In this document: positions 59,432-64,000 of the stretch, one piece after another
How positions within the stretch are numbered: the first letter of the stretch is position 1
How the letters are laid out: the number at the start of each line of letters is the position of its first letter
Source of the DNA: Brachyhypopomus gauderio
Lineage: Eukaryota; Chordata; Actinopteri; Gymnotiformes; Hypopomidae
Assembly: GCF_052324685.1 (NCBI RefSeq)
Contig: NC_135211.1
Coordinates: 1,773,105-1,837,104 of the forward strand
Length of the DNA stretch: 64,000 bases
Reading direction: 5' to 3'
Translations under genes and position numbers: made by a program
The notes under the pieces: generated by a model
Databases searched by the model: none
What the model was told of the DNA's origin: nothing
The model's input: the letters and a program-made list of their open reading frames with translations, nothing else

Positions 59432-60582
59432 TTTTTATGTAGGACCCCAAAAGCACTTGCTGTCGCCACATGTTGACATGTTGAGCAGGACCTGAGCTAT
59501 GTTTGTGGAATTTGTGCAGAGACTAAAGACCTTCACCCTTAAACATTCACTAAACCTGGTGCATGATCTCACATCCCAGAGATTGAGAATCTGGCAAACT
59601 AACAATCGAACTGGTCAGGTAACAGCAGCATTTGAAGTGGGGTCAAAAATGTACCATTAAAGGCACTTGACATCCCCGCTCAGTTTCGTTGCATAGCCTC
59701 TTTATAGTTGTTGAAAAAACGTTTTGTAGCGGAAGAAAACATTAATTTACTGGAAGACAATCCAGTGATCGCTCTTAATATCAAAGTAAAACATGTACTC
59801 TGTCCTGATAAAATTTTGACCATGTGCATTTCACCTTGGGATTTAAAGTGTTTCCCGTTAGTCTGAGTACATCAGCTGAAGGCAGCTTAACTTCTTTTTT
59901 GGTTCTTGAAGTCTTTTTTTATTCTCATCCGAAAGGCATATTCTGTTCCAGAAAACATTGGGGATTCCAATGTATCAATGACCTAGTTGGGAAAATGATT
60001 GCTGAACTCTGTAATGATCCTGATCTCAGCAGTACCAAGTGCCACAAAGGTCCACAAATCAGTTTACTCATGTATTTTATTGCCTATGGCTTGGTTTGTA
60101 AATGTGTGTTGGTGATATGGATGCATTCATGACACCACATTTTCTGGACAAAATGCGTCTTGGAGCAGAGCTCCTGCAGTGCTTCCATCAAATCTGTTTT
60201 GAATAGGTTTTGGGTGCATTTTCACATATAATTTCAAAAGCGTCATATCTAAGAGGACATAACCCTGCAACTGAAGGCAAGGGAGCTACACTGTGTAAAC
60301 TGGTGAAAATCATACACATTCCGATGACTGGTGGACAAAAGGATCAAAACTTTGACAGGAAAAGGGTCTACAAACTGACCTTTTGTTTGAAGACCTGCAG
60401 GTCTTGACAAGTGAGTAATTGAAGGAAGGGCAAATTTTAGACAAGCTAGCAGAAAAGTGTGAGTGACCTTGATGTTGCATCCTTTATGCATTGGCTCATT
60501 TCATCAAAAGCCAGCAAACAGGAGGAATGTGCTTGTTGGGTTTTTCTTTTGAGGAAGAACTATGTAAGCACAGAAGCATCTG

Positions 60583-60588
60583 GTCTCT

Positions 60589-60629
<41 letters not shown>

Positions 60630-60656
60630 ATGGTGGTTCGAGCCCACCCAGGGAAG
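60583..60656 (+). tRNA. tRNA-Asn-GTT: tRNA-Asn (GUU), unit 44, variant A72
   Basis: C72A only. Confidence 0.89.
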
Positions 60657-60745
60657 ATGTATGTTCCTTTCTCTTCTTTTTTAGACGTATTTTGCGCAAA
60701 CAGATTAACTAAATTTCAACATTTCTCTCAAACAAATCAGCCTCT

Positions 60746-60818
60746 CGCCCAACGTGGGGCTCGAACCCACGACCCTGAGATTAAGAGTCTCATGCTCTAC
60801 CGACTGAGCGAGCCGGAC
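60746..60818 (-). tRNA. tRNA-Lys-CTT: tRNA-Lys (CUU), unit 44, variant U2/C9
   Basis: A-box A9C and C2U. Confidence 0.87.
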
Positions 60819-61969
60819 GTTTTTTGTAGGACCCCAAAAGCACTTGCTGTCGCCACATGTTGACATGTTGAGCAGGACCTGAGCTATGTTTGTGGAATTT
60901 GTGCAGAGACTAAAGACCTTCACCCTTAAACATTCACTAAACCTGGTGCATGATCTCACATCCCAGAGATTGAGAATCTGGCAAACTAACAATCGAACTG
61001 GTCAGGTAACAGCAGCATTTGAAGTGGGGTCAAAAATGTACCATTAAAGGCACTTGACATCCCCGCTCAGTTTCGTTGCATAGCCTCTTTATAGTTGTTG
61101 AAAAAACATTTTGTAGCGGAAGAAAACATTAATTTACTGGAAGACAATCCAGTGATCGCTCTTAATATCAAAGTAAAACATGTACTCTGTCCTGATAAAA
61201 TTTTGACCATGTGCATTTCACCTTGGGATTTAAAGTGTTTCCCGTTAGTCTGAGTACATCAGCTGAAGGCAGCTTAACTTCTTTTTTGGTTCTTGAAGTC
61301 TTTTTTTATTCTCATCCGAAAGGCATATTCTGTTCCAGAAAACATTGGGGATTCCAATGTATCAATGACCTAGTTGGGAAAATGATTGCTGAACTCTGTA
61401 ATGATCCTGATCTCAGCAGTACCAAGTGCCACAAAGGTCCACAAATCAGTTTACTCATGTATTTTATTGCCTATGGTTTGGTTTGTAAATGTGTGTTGGT
61501 GATATGGATGCATTCATGACACCACATTTTCTGGACAAAATGCGTCTTGGAGCAGAGCTCCTGCAGTGCTTCCATCAAATCTGTTTTGAATAGGTTTTGG
61601 GTGCATTTTCACATATAATTTCAAAAGCGTCATATCTAAGAGGACATAACCCTGCAACTGAAGGCAAGGGAGCTACACTGTGTAAACTGGTGAAAATCAT
61701 ACACATTCCGATGACTGGTGGACAAAAGGATCAAAACTGTGACAGGAAAAGGGTCTACAAACTGACCTTTTGTTTGAAGACCTGCAGGTCGTGACAAGTG
61801 AGTAATTGAAGGAAGGGCAAATTTTAGACAAGCTAGCAGAAAAGTGTGAGTGACCTTGATGTTGCATCCTTTATGCATTGGCTCATTTCATCAAAAGCCA
61901 GCAAACAGGAGGAATGTGCTTGTTGGGTTTTTCTTTTGAGGAAGAACTATGTAAGCACCGAAGCATCTG

Positions 61970-61975
61970 GTCTCT

Positions 61976-62016
<41 letters not shown>

Positions 62017-62043
62017 ATGGTGGTTCGAGCCCACCCAGGGACG
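61970..62043 (+). tRNA. tRNA-Asn-GTT: tRNA-Asn (GUU), unit 45, consensus
   Basis: Consensus gene. Confidence 0.96.
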
Positions 62044-62128
62044 ATGTATGTTCCTTTCTCTTCTTTTTTAGACGTATTTTGCGCAGATTAACTAAATTTC
62101 AACATTTCTCTCAAACAAATCAGCCTCT

Positions 62129-62201
62129 CGCCCAACGTGGGGCTCGAACCCACGACCCTGAGATTAAGAGTCTCATGCTCTACCGACTGAGCTAGCCGGG
62201 C
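62129..62201 (-). tRNA. tRNA-Lys-CTT: tRNA-Lys (CUU), unit 45, consensus
   Basis: Consensus gene. Confidence 0.96.
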
Positions 62202-63352
62202 GTTTTATGTAGGACCCCAAAAGCACTTGCTGTCGCCACATGTTGACATGTTGAGCAGGACCTGAGCTATGTTTGTGGAATTTGTGCAGAGACTAAAGAC
62301 CTTCACCCTTAAACATTCACTAAACCTGGTGCATGATCTCACATCCCAGAGATTGAGAATCTGGCAAACTAACAATCGAACTGGTCAGGTAACAGCAGCA
62401 TTTGAAGTGGGGTCAAAAATGTACCATTAAAGGCACTTGACATCCCCGCTCAGTTTCGTTGCATAGCCTCTTTATAGTTGTTGAAAAAACGTTTTGTAGC
62501 GGAAGAAAACATTAATTTACTGGAAGACAATCCAGTGATCGCTCTTAATATCAAAGTAAAACATGTACTCTGTCCTGATAAAATTTTGACCATGTGCATT
62601 TCACCTTGGGATTTAAAGTGTTTCCCGTTAGTCTGAGTACATCAGCTGAAGGCAGCTTAACTTCTTTTTTGGTTCTTGAAGTCTTTTTTTATTCTCATCC
62701 GAAAGGCATATTCTGTTCCAGAAAACATTGGGGATTCCAATGTATCAATGACCTAGTTGGGAAAATGATTGCTGAACTCTGTAATGATCCTGATCTCAGC
62801 AGTACCAAGTGCCACAAAGGTCCACAAATCAGTTTACTCATGTATTTTATTGCCTATGGCTTGGTTTGTAAATGTGTGTTGGTGATATGGATGCATTCAT
62901 GACACCACATTTTCTGGACAAAATGCGTCTTGGAGCAGAGCTCCTGCAGTGCTTCCATCAAATCTGTTTTGAATAGGTTTTGGGTGCATTTTCACATATA
63001 ATTTCAAAAGCGTCATATCTAAGAGGACATAACCCTGCAACTGAAGGCAAGGGAGCTACACTGTGTAAACTGGTGAAAATCATACACATTCCGATGATTG
63101 GTGGACAAAAGGATCAAAACTTTGACAGGAAAAGGGTCTACAAACTGACCTTTTGTTTGAAGACCTGCAGGTCTTGACAAGTGAGTAATTGAAGGAAGGG
63201 CAAATTTTAGACAAGCTAGCAGAAAAGTGTGAGTGACCTTGATGTTGCATCCTTTATGCATTGGCTCATTTCATCAAAAGCCAGCAAACAGGAGGAATGT
63301 GCTTGTTGGGTTTTTCTTTTGAGGAAGAACTATGTAAGCACAGAACCATCTG

Positions 63353-63358
63353 GTCTCT

Positions 63359-63399
<41 letters not shown>

Positions 63400-63426
63400 A
63401 TGGTGGTTCGAGCCCACCCAGGGAAG
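63353..63426 (+). tRNA. tRNA-Asn-GTT: tRNA-Asn (GUU), unit 46, variant A72
   Basis: C72A only. Confidence 0.89.
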
Positions 63427-63515
63427 ATGTATGTTCCTTTCTCTTCTTTTTTAGACGTATTTTGCGCAAACAGATTAACTAAATTTCAACATTTCTCTCA
63501 AACAAATCAGCCTCT

Positions 63516-63588
63516 CGCCCAACGTGGGGCTCGAACCCACGACCCTGAGATTAAGAGTCTCATGCTCTACCGACTGAGCGAGCCGGAC
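63516..63588 (-). tRNA. tRNA-Lys-CTT: tRNA-Lys (CUU), unit 46, variant U2/C9
   Basis: A-box A9C and C2U. Confidence 0.87.
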
Positions 63589-63778
63589 GTTTTTTGTAGG
63601 ACCCCAAAAGCACTTGCTGTCGCCACATGTTGACATGTTGAGCAGGACCTGAGCTATGTTTGTGGAATTTGTGCAGAGACTAAAGACCTTCACCCTTAAA
63701 CATTCACTAAACCTGGTGCATGATCTCACATCCCAGAGATTGAGAATCTGGCAAACTAACAATCGAACTGGTCAGGTA

Positions 63779-64000
63779 ACAGCAGCATTTGAAGTGGGGT
63801 CAAAAATGTACCATTAAAGGCTCTTGACATCCCCGCTCAGTTTCGTTGCATAGCCTCTTTATAGTTGTTGAAAAAACATTTTGTAGCGGAAGAAAACATT
63901 AATTTACTGGAAGACAATCCAGTGATCGCTCTTAATATCAAAGTAAAACATGTACTCTGTCCTGATAAAATTTTGACCATGTGCATTTCACCTTGGGATT
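63779..64000 (+). repeat. Array unit 47, partial (first 222 bases)
   Basis: Carries GGCTCTTGAC and A at offset 100, matching unit 29. It is cut by the window edge before any tRNA gene. Confidence 0.95.

Larger units (their letters stand above)
58239..59621 (+). repeat. Array unit 43, class G, 1383 bp
   Basis: 4-base deletion; GGGCTTTTTATG as in unit 35; private GCAGCGTTTG at the unit start. Confidence 0.95.
59622..61008 (+). repeat. Array unit 44, class H
   Basis: TATGGCTTGG present as in units 28 and 46; leader GAAGCATCTGG. Confidence 0.95.
61009..62391 (+). repeat. Array unit 45, class G, 1383 bp
   Basis: 4-base deletion; A at 100, G at 731 and 783; no private marker seen. Confidence 0.95.
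62392..63778 (+). repeat. Array unit 46, class H
   Basis: TATGGCTTGG and GAACCATCTGG as in unit 28; private GATGATTGG near 63098. Confidence 0.95.
1..64000. repeat. Tandem array of ~1387-bp Asn/Lys tRNA units (46.2 copies)
   Basis: The same sequence returns every 1387 bp (1383 in seven units, 1391 in one) from the first to the last base, always in the same orientation. Units differ at only a few dozen positions, and these variants are shared in blocks between units. Each unit holds one + strand tRNA-Asn and one - strand tRNA-Lys gene. The array begins and ends outside the window, so total copy number is unknown. Such near-identity is typical of arrays homogenised by unequal crossing-over and gene conversion, and it is also a risk for assembly collapse or expansion. 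Confidence 0.98.

Noticed and set aside
1-64000. CRISPR array
   Set aside because: The repeats are ~1.39 kb and near-identical along their whole length, not short repeats with unique spacers.
1-64000. tRNA-derived SINE cluster
   Set aside because: No poly-A or microsatellite tails, no target-site duplications, and strict head-to-tail spacing with two convergent tRNA genes.
1-64000. Bacterial or organellar tRNA operon
   Set aside because: The tRNAs are convergent, lack encoded CCA, fit eukaryotic consensus and are followed by a Pol III terminator.
1-64000. Entamoeba Asn-Lys tRNA array
   Set aside because: Those arrays are very AT-rich with short tandem repeats between genes; this spacer is long, non-microsatellite and CpG-poor in a vertebrate manner. 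Not fully excluded without a search.

Overview
The whole window is one uninterrupted head-to-tail tandem array of a ~1.39 kb repeat: 46 complete units (1-63778) and a 222-base start of a 47th. Unit phase is arbitrary because it follows the window edge. 38 units are 1387 bp, seven are 1383 bp (units 27, 29, 32, 35, 41, 43, 45; a 4-base deletion between the tRNA genes) and one is 1391 bp (unit 28; a 4-base tandem duplication). No unique sequence, transposon insertion, rRNA or supported protein gene was found. Both ends of the array lie outside the window.

Each unit carries two intronless tRNA genes in convergent (tail-to-tail) orientation about 89 bp apart: tRNA-Asn(GUU) on + (unit offset 962-1035) and tRNA-Lys(CUU) on - (offset 1125-1197). 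That makes 92 tRNA genes in 64 kb. Both have eukaryotic-type internal A and B boxes, no encoded CCA, and tRNA-Asn ends in a T6 Pol III terminator 20 nt downstream. tRNA-Lys has no T4 run before about 240 nt downstream. The remaining ~1.15 kb per unit is a homogenised spacer with no recognised gene.

The tRNA sequences look vertebrate, CpG is sparse in the spacer, and many unit differences are CpG to TpG/CpA changes, which suggests a methylated vertebrate nuclear genome. Large tRNA gene arrays of this sort are known in teleosts (zebrafish chromosome 4 long arm) and amphibians; I favour a teleost, but the species is inferred, not shown.

Units fall into sequence classes, defined here by unit offsets. 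A (1,3,5,11,13,15,21,36): Asn A58G and C72A, Lys C2U and A9C. B (2,4,10,12): both tRNAs consensus, A at offset 960. C (7,8,17,19,24,25,38): Asn C72A, T at 851. D (6,14,22): Lys A37U, T at 902, C at 951. D2 (16,18,23,37): as D plus Lys U41A. E (9,20,39): A at 299, G at 1076, Asn C72A. F (26,40): both consensus. G (27,29,32,35,41,43,45; partial 47): 4-base deletion, Lys consensus. G2 (30,31,34): G-like without the deletion. H (28,42,44,46): Asn C72A, Lys C2U and A9C. Unit 33 is a G2/H recombinant. The classes recur in a fixed neighbour order, so the array has higher-order repeats.

Only 14 of 46 units carry two tRNA genes without a visible defect (2,4,10,12,26,27,30,31,34,35,40,41,43,45). Many copies have changes at conserved tRNA positions or promoter boxes, so this may be a partly decayed, partly active tRNA array maintained by unequal exchange and gene conversion.
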